Positions 6,006 through 13,987 of a stretch of DNA of 13,987 nt are shown here, one piece after another. Origin of the DNA: Oscillospiraceae bacterium (GTDB lineage Bacteria; Bacillota; Clostridia; Oscillospirales; Oscillospiraceae); contig JAFVAS010000277.1 of NCBI GenBank assembly GCA_017480395.1, forward strand, positions 1-13,987, written 5' to 3'. Made by a program: the position numbers and the translations under genes. The notes under the pieces were generated by a model, which saw only the letters and a list, made by a program, of their open reading frames with translations, ran no database searches and was not told where the DNA came from. The stretch's first letter is position 1. Each line of letters opens with the position of its first letter.

Positions 6006-9000
6006 TTGACGACGACGTTCTCCTCTCCCAGCACCGCCTGCATCTCCCGCACCAGGGAGGTGTGGAGCAGGCAGGGCATGCCGTATTGTTTCTTGGTGTC
6101 CGCGGCGTACAGAATCAGGCGGTCGGTGCCGGGGAACATCAGCAGCACCTTGCGCAGATAGGCCACCCGGCGATCCTCCAGGGAGGGCACCTTGAGGTAG
6201 AGGCGGCTCTTCCCCGCCAGGGATTCCTGCGCCGGTGCCGGTGTCGGCTCCGGCCTGTCCCCATCCTGGGCCGACCGCCCGCCCCCGGCCGCGTCGGTCA
6301 GGGGCGAGACCCGGTTGCAGATGATCTGGGGCGGCTTCTCCTCCCGCACGGAGATGCGCCCCTCCACCAGCACGGCGTTCCCCTCCTGGAGGAGGTGGCC
6401 GTACTGGTCCAGCGCCTGGGCAAAGACCAGCATCTCGATGGAGCCGGACTCATCCTCCAGGCCGATATAGGCCATCAGGGAGTTGTTGCGGGTGGTCTTG
6501 ACCTTGGAGGAGGAGACGATGGCCGCCAGGGTGACCTTCTGGTCGTCGTGGAAGTGCTCCCCCTGTCCCTCCCCGGTCAGGTCGCTGTTGATGGCGCCGA
6601 TCCGGGCGCAGCGCAGGCGGCGGATCACGTCCCGGAACTCGTCCATGGGGTGGCCGGTCAGGTAGAGGCCGGTGGTCTGCCGCTCCATGCGCATCCGCTC
6701 GGCGGGGGAGAACTCGGGAATGTCGGGCAGGGGCACCTCGCTGGCGCGGGTGTCCTCCCCTCCGGCCAGGACGCCGAAGAGGTCGAACTGCCCCTCCAGG
6801 TTGCGCTTCCGGGCGTCGGAGATGCCGTCCACCACCTGGTTCATCACGGCGATGAGCTGGGAGCGGCGCACCCCCATGGAGTCGAAGGCGCCGCAGCGGA
6901 TCATGTTCTCCAGGGCGCGGCGGTTGAGGTCGTGGTCGAACATCCGCTCGCAGAAGTCCTGGAAGCTGCGGTAGGGGCCATTGGCCTCCCGCTCCCGCAC
7001 CATCGCCTCGATCAGGCCCCAGCCCACCCCCTTGACGGCCACCAGGCCGTAGCGGATGCCGCCGGGGACGACGGTGAAGTCGGACCGGGACTCGTTGACG
7101 TCCGGGGGCAGCAGGGGGATGCCCAGCTCCTTGCACTCGGCGATATACTCCGACACCTTGTCGGAGGAGCCCAGCACACTGGTCAGCAGGGCGGCCATAT
7201 ACTCCCGGGGATAGTAGTATTTGAAATAGGCGGTCTGATAGGCCACGATGGCATAGCACACCGCGTGGGCCTTGTTGAACGCGTAGTTGGCGAAGTCATA
7301 GATGTCGCTGTAAATCCGCTGGGCCACGTCCTCCGGAATGCCGTTGGCGATGCACCCGGCGATGCCCCGCTCCGCGTCGCCGTAGAGAAAGGCGTTGCGC
7401 TCCGCCTCGATCTGCTTGGCCTTCTTCTTGGAGATGGCGCGGCGCACCATGTCCGCCCCGCCCAGGGAGTAGCCGGCCAGCTGCTGGAAGATCATCATGA
7501 CCTGTTCCTGATAGACGATACAGCCGTAGGTGACGGACAGGATCGGCTCCAGGGAGGGGTGGAGGTAGGTGATGGCCTCGGGATGGGCGGCGTTGTAGAC
7601 GAATTTGGGAATGGAGTCCATGGGGCCGGGCCGATAGAGGGCGATGATGGCGGTCAGATCCTCGATGGAGGTGGGCCGCAGCTGGAGGCACACCCCGGTC
7701 ATCCCGGCGGACTCCATCTGGAACACGCCGGAGGTCTTTCCGGCGGAGAGCATCTGGAAGACGGCCTGGTCGTCCTCCGGAATCGTGTGCAGGTCAAAGC
7801 CCGGCACCCGGCGGCGGATCATCTTCTGGGCGTCGTCCAGAATCGTGAGGTTGCGCAGGGCCAGAAAGTCCATCTTCAGCAGGCCCAGCTCCTCCAGGGT
7901 GGTCATGATATACTGGGTGACGATGCTCTCGTCGTTGCGGGCCAGGGGGACGTACTCATGCACCGGGCGGCGGGTGATGACCACCCCCGCCGCGTGCTTG
8001 GAGGCGTTGCGGGGCATCCCCTCGATGGTGCGGGCGGTGTCGATGAGGCGGCGCACCCGCTCGTCGCTCTGATACTGCTCCCGCAGCGGCTTGGAGACCT
8101 GGAGCGCATCGTCCAGGGTGATGTGCAGGGGCATGGAGGGCACCTGCTTGGCGATGGCGTCCACCTCGGCATAGGGCAGGTTCATCACCCTCCCCACGTC
8201 CCGGATGACGCCCCGGGCGGCCATGGTGCCGAAGGTGATGATCTGGGCGACGTGGTCGGCGTCGTACTTGCGGTTGACGTAGTCGATGACCTCCCCCCGG
8301 CGGCGGTAGCAGAAGTCCATGTCGATATCGGGCATGGTGACCCGCTCCGGGTTGAGGAAGCGCTCGAAGTAGAGGTCATACTTCATGGGATCCACGTCGG
8401 TGATGTTCAGGCAGTAGGCCACCATGCTTCCGGCGGCGCTGCCCCGGCCCGGGCCCACGGGGATGTCCTGATCCTTGGCGTATTGGGTGAAGTCGGAGAC
8501 GATGAGGAAGTAGTCCACAAAGCCCATCTTGCGGATCATGTCCATCTCATAGCGCAGGCGATCCCGATACCCCGCCGGGTCGCCGGGATAGCGGCGCGCG
8601 TAGCCATCCAGGCAGAGCTTGTCGAACCAGCTGTCGGCGTCGTAGCCCGCGGGATACTGGAACTCCGGCAGGTGATATTTGCCGAACTCGAAGTCCATAT
8701 TGCAGGCCTCGGCGATGCGCATGGTATTGTCAATGGCCTCGGGATGGCCGGGGAAGAGGGCGCGCATCTCCGCCTCGCTCTTGATATAAAATTCCTCCGT
8801 CTCAAATTTCATGCGCCGGGGGTCGTCCAGGGTCTTGCCGGTCTGGATGCACATCAGCACGTCCTGGGCCTCGGCGTTCTCCTTGCGGAGGTAGTGGGCG
8901 TCGTTGGTGGCCACCAGGGGGATGCCGGTCTCGTCGCTGAGGCGGTAGAGATCGGGCAGGATCTGCTTCTGCTCCTGGATACCGTGGTCCTGAATTTCGA

Positions 9001-9514
9001 GATAGTAGCTCTCCGGGCCCATGAGATCCCGCATGAAGAGGGCGTGCTCCTTCGCTCCGGCGTAGTCCCCGGCGCGCAGGCGGCGGGGGATCTCCCCGGC
9101 CAGGCAGGCGGACAGGGCGATCAGCCCCGCGTGGTGCTCCTGCAGCAGGTCGAGGTCGATCCGGGGCCGATTGTAAAAGCCCTCCACGTTGGCCTGGCTC
9201 ACCATGTAGGAGAGGTTGCGGTAGCCCTCATCATTTCTGCACAGCAGGATGAGGTGCCGGGCCTCGCCGTCCAGCTCGTGCACCTTGTCGAATCGAGTGC
9301 GGGGGGCGACGTAGACCTCGCAGCCGATGATGGGCTTGATCCCCGCCGCCTTGCAGGCGCGGTAGAAGTCCACGCAGCCGTACATCACCCCGTGGTCGGT
9401 GATGGCCACGGCGGTCTGGCCCAGCTCCTGCACCCGCTGCACCAGGCCCTGAATGCGGCAGGCCCCGTCCAGCAGGGAAAATTCCGTATGAACATGCAGA
9501 TGTGCAAAGGCCAT
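6002..9514 (-). CDS. dnaE: DNA polymerase III subunit alpha
   Basis: The 1170-residue protein is a full-length DnaE-type replicative polymerase. The N-terminal PHP domain shows HLHVHTEFSLLDG (5-17), TDHG (39-42), SACLAGE (135-141) and NDAHY (204-208). The polymerase core has GPGRGSAAGS (354-363), PDIDMDF (395-401; Asp398 and Asp400 are the metal ligands by family alignment) and KMDFLALRNLT carrying the third acidic residue. Helix-hairpin-helix and OB-fold regions follow (OB about 985-1025), then a Pro/Ala-rich linker and a C-terminal tail. Firmicutes usually also have PolC, with DnaE extending primers; a PolC gene is not in this window. GGAGG lies 7 nt before the ATG. It follows the LURP-one gene by 37 nt and overlaps the cls start by 4 nt. 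Confidence 0.97.
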   Translation of the reverse strand: MAFAHLHVHTEFSLLDGACRIQGLVQRVQELGQTAVAITDHGVMYGCVDFYRACKAAGIKPIIGCEVYVAPRTRFDKVHELDGEARHLILLCRNDEGYRNLSYMVSQANVEGFYNRPRIDLDLLQEHHAGLIALSACLAGEIPRRLRAGDYAGAKEHALFMRDLMGPESYYLEIQDHGIQEQKQILPDLYRLSDETGIPLVATNDAHYLRKENAEAQDVLMCIQTGKTLDDPRRMKFETEEFYIKSEAEMRALFPGHPEAIDNTMRIAEACNMDFEFGKYHLPEFQYPAGYDADSWFDKLCLDGYARRYPGDPAGYRDRLRYEMDMIRKMGFVDYFLIVSDFTQYAKDQDIPVGPGRGSAAGSMVAYCLNITDVDPMKYDLYFERFLNPERVTMPDIDMDFCYRRRGEVIDYVNRKYDADHVAQIITFGTMAARGVIRDVGRVMNLPYAEVDAIAKQVPSMPLHITLDDALQVSKPLREQYQSDERVRRLIDTARTIEGMPRNASKHAAGVVITRRPVHEYVPLARNDESIVTQYIMTTLEELGLLKMDFLALRNLTILDDAQKMIRRRVPGFDLHTIPEDDQAVFQMLSAGKTSGVFQMESAGMTGVCLQLRPTSIEDLTAIIALYRPGPMDSIPKFVYNAAHPEAITYLHPSLEPILSVTYGCIVYQEQVMMIFQQLAGYSLGGADMVRRAISKKKAKQIEAERNAFLYGDAERGIAGCIANGIPEDVAQRIYSDIYDFANYAFNKAHAVCYAIVAYQTAYFKYYYPREYMAALLTSVLGSSDKVSEYIAECKELGIPLLPPDVNESRSDFTVVPGGIRYGLVAVKGVGWGLIEAMVREREANGPYRSFQDFCERMFDHDLNRRALENMIRCGAFDSMGVRRSQLIAVMNQVVDGISDARKRNLEGQFDLFGVLAGGEDTRASEVPLPDIPEFSPAERMRMERQTTGLYLTGHPMDEFRDVIRRLRCARIGAINSDLTGEGQGEHFHDDQKVTLAAIVSSSKVKTTRNNSLMAYIGLEDESGSIEMLVFAQALDQYGHLLQEGNAVLVEGRISVREEKPPQIICNRVSPLTDAAGGGRSAQDGDRPEPTPAPAQESLAGKSRLYLKVPSLEDRRVAYLRKVLLMFPGTDRLILYAADTKKQYGMPCLLHTSLVREMQAVLGEENVVVK

Positions 9515-9551
9515 ACGCTCACCTCCATCGTGGGTATGTTGGTTCCTTCTG

Positions 9552-10040
9552 TTATCCCCCCAGGCCGCCGGTGAAGAACACCGACTCCAGGGCCAGCGCC
9601 GTCAGCAGCGCCAGGGGGGCGTCCTGGGCATCGGCGATGTCCAGGACGTGATAGCCCTTATGCTCCGGGGGATTGTCCACGGAGAAGACGGCGGTGCCGT
9701 CCTCCCCCGTCACTTTATAATACCAGCTCCGGGGGCTGCCGGTCAGCTGCCAGTCCCGGATGTGGAGCCGGAAGGCAAAGCCGCCCTCCCACCTGCGGTA
9801 CATGGTGACATAGCCCGCGCTCTTACCACCCAGGGACAGCTCCACCGTGGGCAGCAGGGTCACCCAGCGCCTGCCGATGCTCCCCACCGCATTGCCGAAG
9901 GGCAGCTCCGTCACGTCGAACCGCTGCCGGAGCTGGAGGCCGCTGCCCGGCTCCACACGGTAATATGGCCTGCCCTGTCCGTCATAAATCTCGTAGCTTT
10001 CGTGGAGGCCGTAATAGCGCTCCTTCAGCAGCAGCTTCAT
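9552..10040 (-). CDS. LURP-one-related (YxjI-like) protein
   Basis: This 162-residue protein resembles the LURP-one-related family, the prokaryotic YxjI/tubby-like beta-barrel fold. The pattern is a short N-terminal strand (MKLLLKERYYGLHESYEIYD), repeated strands each built on a charged turn, and a C-terminal DIADAQDAPLALLTALALESVFF-type helix at about residues 134-156. The family's function is not settled; membrane or phospholipid association has been proposed for relatives. There is no signal peptide. The ATG overlaps the whiA stop (ATGA) and AGGAGG sits 7 nt upstream inside whiA, so translation is probably coupled. The slot between whiA and dnaE often holds a small HPr-type gene in related Clostridia; this protein is not HPr, having no such motif. 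The family call rests on recognition by eye. Confidence 0.75.
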   Translation of the reverse strand: MKLLLKERYYGLHESYEIYDGQGRPYYRVEPGSGLQLRQRFDVTELPFGNAVGSIGRRWVTLLPTVELSLGGKSAGYVTMYRRWEGGFAFRLHIRDWQLTGSPRSWYYKVTGEDGTAVFSVDNPPEHKGYHVLDIADAQDAPLALLTALALESVFFTGGLGG

Positions 10041-10948
10041 GTCGCTTCCTCCTCTGGCCGCGCCATCTCCATCAGCTTGCGCAGCCGGTGGTTCATGCAG
10101 GACTTGCTCACCTGGGCCAGCTGGGCCAGCTGGCTCAGGGACAGCTCCGGGTTCTCCAGCCGGAACAGCGCCGTCTCCCGCAGCTTGTCCGGCAGGGCGT
10201 CCAGCCCCACCGTCTCCTGGATGCGGCGGATGGCCTCGATCTGGCTCTGGGCGGCGTCCACCGCCTTGTCCACATTGGCCACGTCGCAGTTGGACCAGCG
10301 GTTGACGCCGTTGCGCAGGTGCTTCTCCACCTTGGCGTTCATGATCTCCATGGCGGCCAGGGGCGCGCCGATGGTGGTCAGCAGGTCGGCGATGGCCTCG
10401 CTGCGCTTGAGGTAGGTGACAAAATTGGCGCTGCGGGTGATGCCCTTGGGGGCAAAGCCCAGCTCCTGGAGGAGGGCCATCAGCTCCCGCTGGACGTAGA
10501 GGTGGTTGGTCACCAGCTCCAGGTGATAGCGCTTCTCCGGGTCGGTGACGCTGCCCCCGGCCAGAAAGGCCCCCCGCAGAAAGGCGGCGCGGCAGCAGTC
10601 CTCCTCCAGCACGGCCAGGTTGATGTGGTGGGAGAGGCTGTTCTCCCGGGCGTAGCCGTAGGCGTCCATGATGACGGCGATCTTGGTGGGGTCGGTCAGC
10701 TCAAACTTCAGCTTTCCCCCGGCGTTCACGTCCTCCGGCTGCACGTCGAAGGAGAGGGAGAAGGCCTTGCGCAGCAGCCGGGGCAGCCGCTGGGCGAAGG
10801 GGACGCACTGGGTGGTGATGCGGATGTGGGTGGGGGTGAAGAGGTTGCAGAACAGGAGGACGCCATAGAGCTCCGCACGGGTGCAGCAGCTCTTGCGCAG
10901 CCTTTCCTGGCACAGCTCGGCCTTGACGCCGCCGGCGAAGGATAACAT
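10037..10948 (-). CDS. whiA: DNA-binding protein WhiA
   Basis: The 303-residue protein has the WhiA architecture. A degenerate LAGLIDADG homing-endonuclease-like region spans about 1-215, with FLRGAFLAGGSVTDPEKRYH at 123-142. A C-terminal helix-turn-helix (about 263-295) ends in the family signature SKSCMNHRLRKL, where a small residue commonly replaces Cys284. In Firmicutes WhiA affects cell division and chromosome segregation; in Streptomyces it controls sporulation. AGGAGGTG lies 7 nt before the ATG. The 77-nt gap to yvcK shows no convincing promoter, so it is probably read from the murB promoter. Its stop overlaps the next gene's start. Confidence 0.95.
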   Translation of the reverse strand: MLSFAGGVKAELCQERLRKSCCTRAELYGVLLFCNLFTPTHIRITTQCVPFAQRLPRLLRKAFSLSFDVQPEDVNAGGKLKFELTDPTKIAVIMDAYGYARENSLSHHINLAVLEEDCCRAAFLRGAFLAGGSVTDPEKRYHLELVTNHLYVQRELMALLQELGFAPKGITRSANFVTYLKRSEAIADLLTTIGAPLAAMEIMNAKVEKHLRNGVNRWSNCDVANVDKAVDAAQSQIEAIRRIQETVGLDALPDKLRETALFRLENPELSLSQLAQLAQVSKSCMNHRLRKLMEMARPEEEAT

Positions 10949-11026
10949 GGGCGGGCACCTCCTGAAATCGGTAAATCGTTCAACAATGGGCGCAGCTTTC
11001 GTGCCGCGTCCCGGTCAGAGAATTGC

Positions 11027-12061
11027 TCAGCTCTCCCGGACATAGCGGGGCTCGCCCCGCTCCAGGGTGCGGACGGTGTGCTCCTCCATCAGCTCCAGGA
11101 TGGCGCGGGACAGGGCCTCCGGGTCGTGGCGGGCCAGCTGGCGGTTGGCCACGTCGGCCACCGGCCGCAGCAGCACCTCCACCCCCAGCTCCCGCAGGGA
11201 CTGGGCGTCCCCCCGGATGGGGGCGCACCCCTCGTCGGCGTAGCGGGAGAGCAGCGCCTCCGGGATGGGGGCGGAGTTGACCAGGCAGTAGTCCACCAGC
11301 CGCCCCCCCGCGTGCTTCAGCAGGGCCCGCAGGTGGTCGGCGGCAGAATAGCCCTCGGTCTCGCCGTCTTGGGTCATGACGTTGCAGACGTAGACCCGCA
11401 GCGCCGGGGAGCGGCGCACCGCCTCCGCCACCCCCTCCACCAGCAGGTTGGGGATGACGCTGGTGTATAGGCTGCCCGGCCCCAGCAGGATGAGGTCGGC
11501 CTCCTCGATGGCGGCCAGGGCCTCCGGGTTGGCGCGGGGCCGCTCCGGCAGCAGGTGCACCCGGGTGATGCGGCAGTCCTGCTCCTTTTTGAAGGCGCTG
11601 ATCTTGGACTCGCCGGTGACCTGGGTGCCGTTCTCAAAGTCGGCCACCAGGCGGATATTCTCGGTGGTGACGGGCAGCACCCGCCCCGTGATGGCCAGCA
11701 CGTCCCCCATCTGGGCCACCGCCTCCTCAAAGGAGCCGGTGACCCCCATCAGGGCGGCAATAAACAGGTTGCCAAAGCTCTGGCCGGAGAGGGAGCCCTC
11801 GGTGAAGCGGTAGTTGATGAGCTTCTCCATCAGCGGCTCCGTGTTGGCCAGGGCCTGCATGCAGTGGCGGATGTCCCCCGGGGGCGGCATGCCCAGGTCG
11901 GTGCGCAGCATGCCGGAGCTGCCCCCGTCGTCGGCCATGGTGACCACGGCGGTGAGGCGGCTGGTGCGGCGCTTGAGGCCGCGCAGCATGGTGGACAGGC
12001 CGGTGCCGCCGCCGATGGCGACGATGCGTGGGCCCTGGGAATAGATCGTCTGACGCTTCAT
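11027..12061 (-). CDS. yvcK: YvcK/CofD-like gluconeogenesis and cell-envelope factor
   Basis: The 344-residue protein shows the YvcK signatures: GGGTG at 17-21, TMADDGGSSG at 41-50, GNLF at 97-100, LGPGSLYTSVIPNLL at 193-207 and CNVMTQDGETEGY at 226-238. The fold is a CofD-like Rossmann domain that binds UDP-sugars. In Bacillus subtilis YvcK is needed for growth on gluconeogenic carbon and for placing PBP1. The ATG follows the rapZ stop by 3 nt, with GAGG and AGGGA in the rapZ tail as the ribosome site. The placement between rapZ and whiA is the classic conserved order. Confidence 0.96.
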   Translation of the reverse strand: MKRQTIYSQGPRIVAIGGGTGLSTMLRGLKRRTSRLTAVVTMADDGGSSGMLRTDLGMPPPGDIRHCMQALANTEPLMEKLINYRFTEGSLSGQSFGNLFIAALMGVTGSFEEAVAQMGDVLAITGRVLPVTTENIRLVADFENGTQVTGESKISAFKKEQDCRITRVHLLPERPRANPEALAAIEEADLILLGPGSLYTSVIPNLLVEGVAEAVRRSPALRVYVCNVMTQDGETEGYSAADHLRALLKHAGGRLVDYCLVNSAPIPEALLSRYADEGCAPIRGDAQSLRELGVEVLLRPVADVANRQLARHDPEALSRAILELMEEHTVRTLERGEPRYVRES

Positions 12062-12064
12062 TCC

Positions 12065-12928
12065 CTATGCCCTCGTCACGTCCCGGTGGTATTCGGAGAC
12101 GGTGTAGCCCAGCGCCCGCAGCTGCTCCGTCAGGTAGCAGGCCATGGCCACCGAGCGGTGGCGCCCGCCGGTGCAGCCGATGGCGACGGTGAGCATCGGC
12201 TTGCCCTCCTCGGCGTAGCAAGGCAGCAGGAAGGAGATCATGTCCAGCAGCTTGCTCTGGAACTCCCGGGTCACCGGGAAGCCGTCCAGATAGGAGCGGA
12301 TGGCCGCGTCCTTGCCCGTCAGCTCCCGCAGGCTGGTGACGTAGTAGGGGTTGGGGAGAAAGCGCATGTCAAAGACCAGGTCGGCCTCCAGGGGCATGCC
12401 GTATTTATAGCCAAAGCTCATCACGGTGACGGAGATGCCGTTTTTGTTCTCCCCGCTGCCGAAGAGGCGGCGCAGCGCCCCCCGGAGCATCTGGGTGGAG
12501 GAGAAGGGGGTGGTGTCCAGCACGTCGGAGGCCCGATCCCGCACCGGCTGGAGCAGCTCCCGCTCCCGGGCGACGGCCTCCTCCAGGGAGGTTCCGGTCT
12601 TGGCCAGGGGGTGCAGACGCCGGGTCTCCTTATAGCGGCGGATCAGGGCAGGCAGCTCCGCCTCCATGAAGAGCAGGCGGTAGTTGCACTTCATGGCGTC
12701 CAGCTGATCCAGCGCCTCCAGCATGGGGACAAAGCTGCTGCCGGAGCGGATGTCGCTGACCAGGGCCACCCGGTCATACTGGCCGTTGCCGTGCAGACAG
12801 AACTCCACGAACTTGGGCATGAACTCCGGCGGGATGTTGTCCACGGTGAAAAAGCCCGCGTCCTCCAGAAATTCCGCCGCCCGGCTCTTTCCCGCGCCGG
12901 ACAGGCCGGTGATGATGACGAATTCCAT
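12065..12928 (-). CDS. rapZ: RapZ/YvcJ nucleotide-binding RNase adapter
   Basis: The 287-residue protein begins MEFVIITGLSGAGKS, with the Walker A motif at 8-15 and DNIPPEF at 30-36. The C-terminal half has SFGYKYGMPLEADLVFDMRF (171-190) and GCTGGRHRSV (251-260), the family's conserved ligand/RNA-binding stretch. In E. coli RapZ binds small RNAs and glucosamine-6-phosphate to steer RNase E; in Firmicutes YvcJ hydrolyses nucleotides and is linked to competence. A longer frame to 13129 exists, but its extra 67 residues are Arg/Pro-rich murB shadow. The ATG at 12928 has a GAGGG site and gives the standard family length. It lies 20 nt after murB. Confidence 0.95.
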   Translation of the reverse strand: MEFVIITGLSGAGKSRAAEFLEDAGFFTVDNIPPEFMPKFVEFCLHGNGQYDRVALVSDIRSGSSFVPMLEALDQLDAMKCNYRLLFMEAELPALIRRYKETRRLHPLAKTGTSLEEAVARERELLQPVRDRASDVLDTTPFSSTQMLRGALRRLFGSGENKNGISVTVMSFGYKYGMPLEADLVFDMRFLPNPYYVTSLRELTGKDAAIRSYLDGFPVTREFQSKLLDMISFLLPCYAEEGKPMLTVAIGCTGGRHRSVAMACYLTEQLRALGYTVSEYHRDVTRA

Positions 12929-12948
12929 CGCGTGTTCCCTCTTTCTCT

Positions 12949-13860
12949 CTAGCGGAGCCGGCGGATCTCCAGCTCCAGGGCGATTCCGGTCTCCCGCAGG
13001 ACGGTCTCCCGGATCTGATCCGTCAGGCGCAGCACGTCGGCGCAGGTGGCGCCGCCGATGTTGACGACGAATCCGGCGTGCTTGGGGCTGACCTGCGCGC
13101 CGCCCACCGTCAGGCCCTTGAGGCCGCATTGGTCGATCAGGGCGGCGGCAAAGCCCCCCACCGGCCGCTTGAAGGTGGAGCCGGCGCTGGGCTTATCCAG
13201 GGGCTGGCTGGAGCGGCGCTTTTCGGCCAGCTGCTCCATCCTCGCCCGGATCTCCTCCCCCTCGCCGGGGGCGAGGCGGAAGACGGCGGCGGTGACGCAT
13301 TTGTCCCCGTCGGAGTAGGCGCTGTGGCGGTAGGTCAGGGCCTGGGCCTCGCCGGTCAGCACCCCCGGCTCCCCGGCCAGGGTGAGGTAGCGGCTCTCCA
13401 CCGCCACGTCCTTCAGCTCCCCGCCGTAGGCCCCGGCGTTCATCACCATGCCGCCCCCGACGGTGCCGGGGATGCCGTGGGCGAACTCCAGGCCCGTCAG
13501 GCCGTTTTGCAGGGCGAAGACGGCGGCCCGGGCCAGGGTGACCCCCGCGCCGCAGGTGATCTCACTCTCCCCCGTCCGCTCCAGGGTGTCCAGCCCCGCG
13601 GCGGTGCGGAGCACCAGGCGGTCGATGGGGCCGTCGTCGGCCAGCACGTTGGTGCCGTTGCCGAGGAGGAAGGGCTCGACGCCCAGGCGCGACGCCGTCC
13701 GGAGGGCGGCGGCAAGCTCCGCCTCGGTTTTGACATTGGCCAGCAGGGCCGCCGGGCCGCCGATGCGGAAGGAGGTGTGGCGGCTCAGGGGCTCGTTTTC
13801 CAGCACCTCCAGGGTGGGGCAGGCGTCCCGCAGCGCTTGCTTCAGCAGAGGAGTATTCAT
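12949..13860 (-). CDS. murB: UDP-N-acetylenolpyruvoylglucosamine reductase
   Basis: This 303-residue flavoenzyme makes UDP-N-acetylmuramate with NADPH, the second committed cytoplasmic step of peptidoglycan synthesis. Visible are the FAD-binding LLGNGTNVL (65-73), GIPGTVGGGMVMNAGAYGGE (129-148), YRHSAYS with Arg178, SAGSTFKRP with catalytic Ser228, and a C-terminal LELEIR carrying the acidic residue (Glu296 or Glu298). This is the compact Gram-positive MurB type. The ATG at 13860 is preferred over 13887 because GGAGGTT lies 7 nt upstream of it, between the two candidates. It is first in the visible operon, right after the promoter. Confidence 0.96.
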   Translation of the reverse strand: MNTPLLKQALRDACPTLEVLENEPLSRHTSFRIGGPAALLANVKTEAELAAALRTASRLGVEPFLLGNGTNVLADDGPIDRLVLRTAAGLDTLERTGESEITCGAGVTLARAAVFALQNGLTGLEFAHGIPGTVGGGMVMNAGAYGGELKDVAVESRYLTLAGEPGVLTGEAQALTYRHSAYSDGDKCVTAAVFRLAPGEGEEIRARMEQLAEKRRSSQPLDKPSAGSTFKRPVGGFAAALIDQCGLKGLTVGGAQVSPKHAGFVVNIGGATCADVLRLTDQIRETVLRETGIALELEIRRLR

Positions 13861-13908
13861 GGGCACAAACCTCCGAATCGAAATCATGCAGATACTGATA
13901 CAGAATAA

Positions 13909-13917
13909 ATTATATCA
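13909..13917 (-). promoter_or_regulatory. Extended -10 promoter before murB
   Basis: The minus strand reads TGATATAAT (13917-13909): a perfect TATAAT with the extended TGN. At 17 nt spacing the -35 region reads TTTTCT, a poor match, and it lies beside a GC-rich imperfect inverted repeat (about 13919-13945). The leader would be about 40 nt. It probably serves the operon from murB onward. Confidence 0.65.
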
Positions 13918-13987
13918 CTCCCGGGGCGAAAAGAAAACCCCGCGGGAAGAAAGTTCTGCGCCGGGCCAGAACGTCCCCCGGGCTGGC

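Noticed and set aside
4420..6009. 529-codon plus-strand frame opposite cls
   Set aside because: Antisense shadow of the phospholipase D-type gene, whose HKD motifs fix the true strand.
5987..9574. 1195-codon open frame on the plus strand opposite dnaE
   Set aside because: It is aligned codon for codon with dnaE in antisense, and its Gly/Val/His-rich product is low-complexity and unlike any family. Codon bias of dnaE explains it.
11555..12952. 465-codon plus-strand frame across yvcK and rapZ
   Set aside because: Antisense shadow over two confidently identified genes; no domain is visible.
12929..13129. N-terminal extension of rapZ by 67 residues
   Set aside because: The extra residues are Arg/Pro-rich out-of-frame murB sequence; the ATG at 12928 starts the conserved domain and has a ribosome site.
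13919..13945. GC-rich imperfect inverted repeat upstream of murB as a terminator for an upstream gene
   Set aside because: The stem is imperfect and no T-tract follows in the minus direction; it more likely just abuts the promoter.

Overview
The window reads as ordinary chromosome from a GC-rich anaerobic Firmicute, most likely of the Oscillospiraceae (Flavonifractor/Pseudoflavonifractor-like). The grounds are the GC-rich codon choice, AGGAGG-type ribosome binding sites, sigma-A promoters and the Firmicutes gene order murB-rapZ-yvcK-whiA-dnaE. Genus is an inference. Nine protein genes are visible, eight on the minus strand and one (a LysR regulator) on the plus strand. I see no tRNA, rRNA, CRISPR array, insertion sequence or phage gene.

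Reading with transcription, the main block runs leftward from 13.9 kb to 4.4 kb: murB (peptidoglycan precursor), rapZ (nucleotide/RNA binding), yvcK (envelope and carbon-flux factor), whiA (division/chromosome regulator), a LURP-one-like gene, dnaE (replicative polymerase) and cls (cardiolipin synthase). Gaps are short: 20 nt murB/rapZ, 3 nt rapZ/yvcK, 77 nt yvcK/whiA, an ATGA overlap whiA/LURP-one, 37 nt LURP-one/dnaE and an ATGA overlap dnaE/cls. One extended -10 promoter precedes murB, so the block looks like one operon joining cell-wall, membrane-lipid and DNA-replication functions. cls carries an apparent one-base deletion that separates its first 40 codons from the rest.

At 2.3-4.3 kb lies a separately promoted minus-strand gene for an FMN/FAD/4Fe-4S old-yellow-enzyme reductase of the enoate/2,4-dienoyl-CoA reductase type. 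Its promoter contains nested inverted repeats. It converges on the lysR-type gene at 1.06-1.94 kb. The roughly 370 bp between them are packed with GC-rich palindromes and end in a strong terminator. At the left edge a PAP2-type membrane phosphatase/phosphotransferase gene, cut by the window end, is transcribed divergently from lysR. Its promoter is close to consensus, with an inverted repeat in the spacer.

No clearly new multi-gene system is present. The points most worth a second look are the palindrome block after lysR, the cls frameshift at a translationally coupled gene, the LURP-one gene lodged between whiA and dnaE, the unusual active-site residues of the old-yellow-enzyme protein, and the operator-like repeats inside two promoters.
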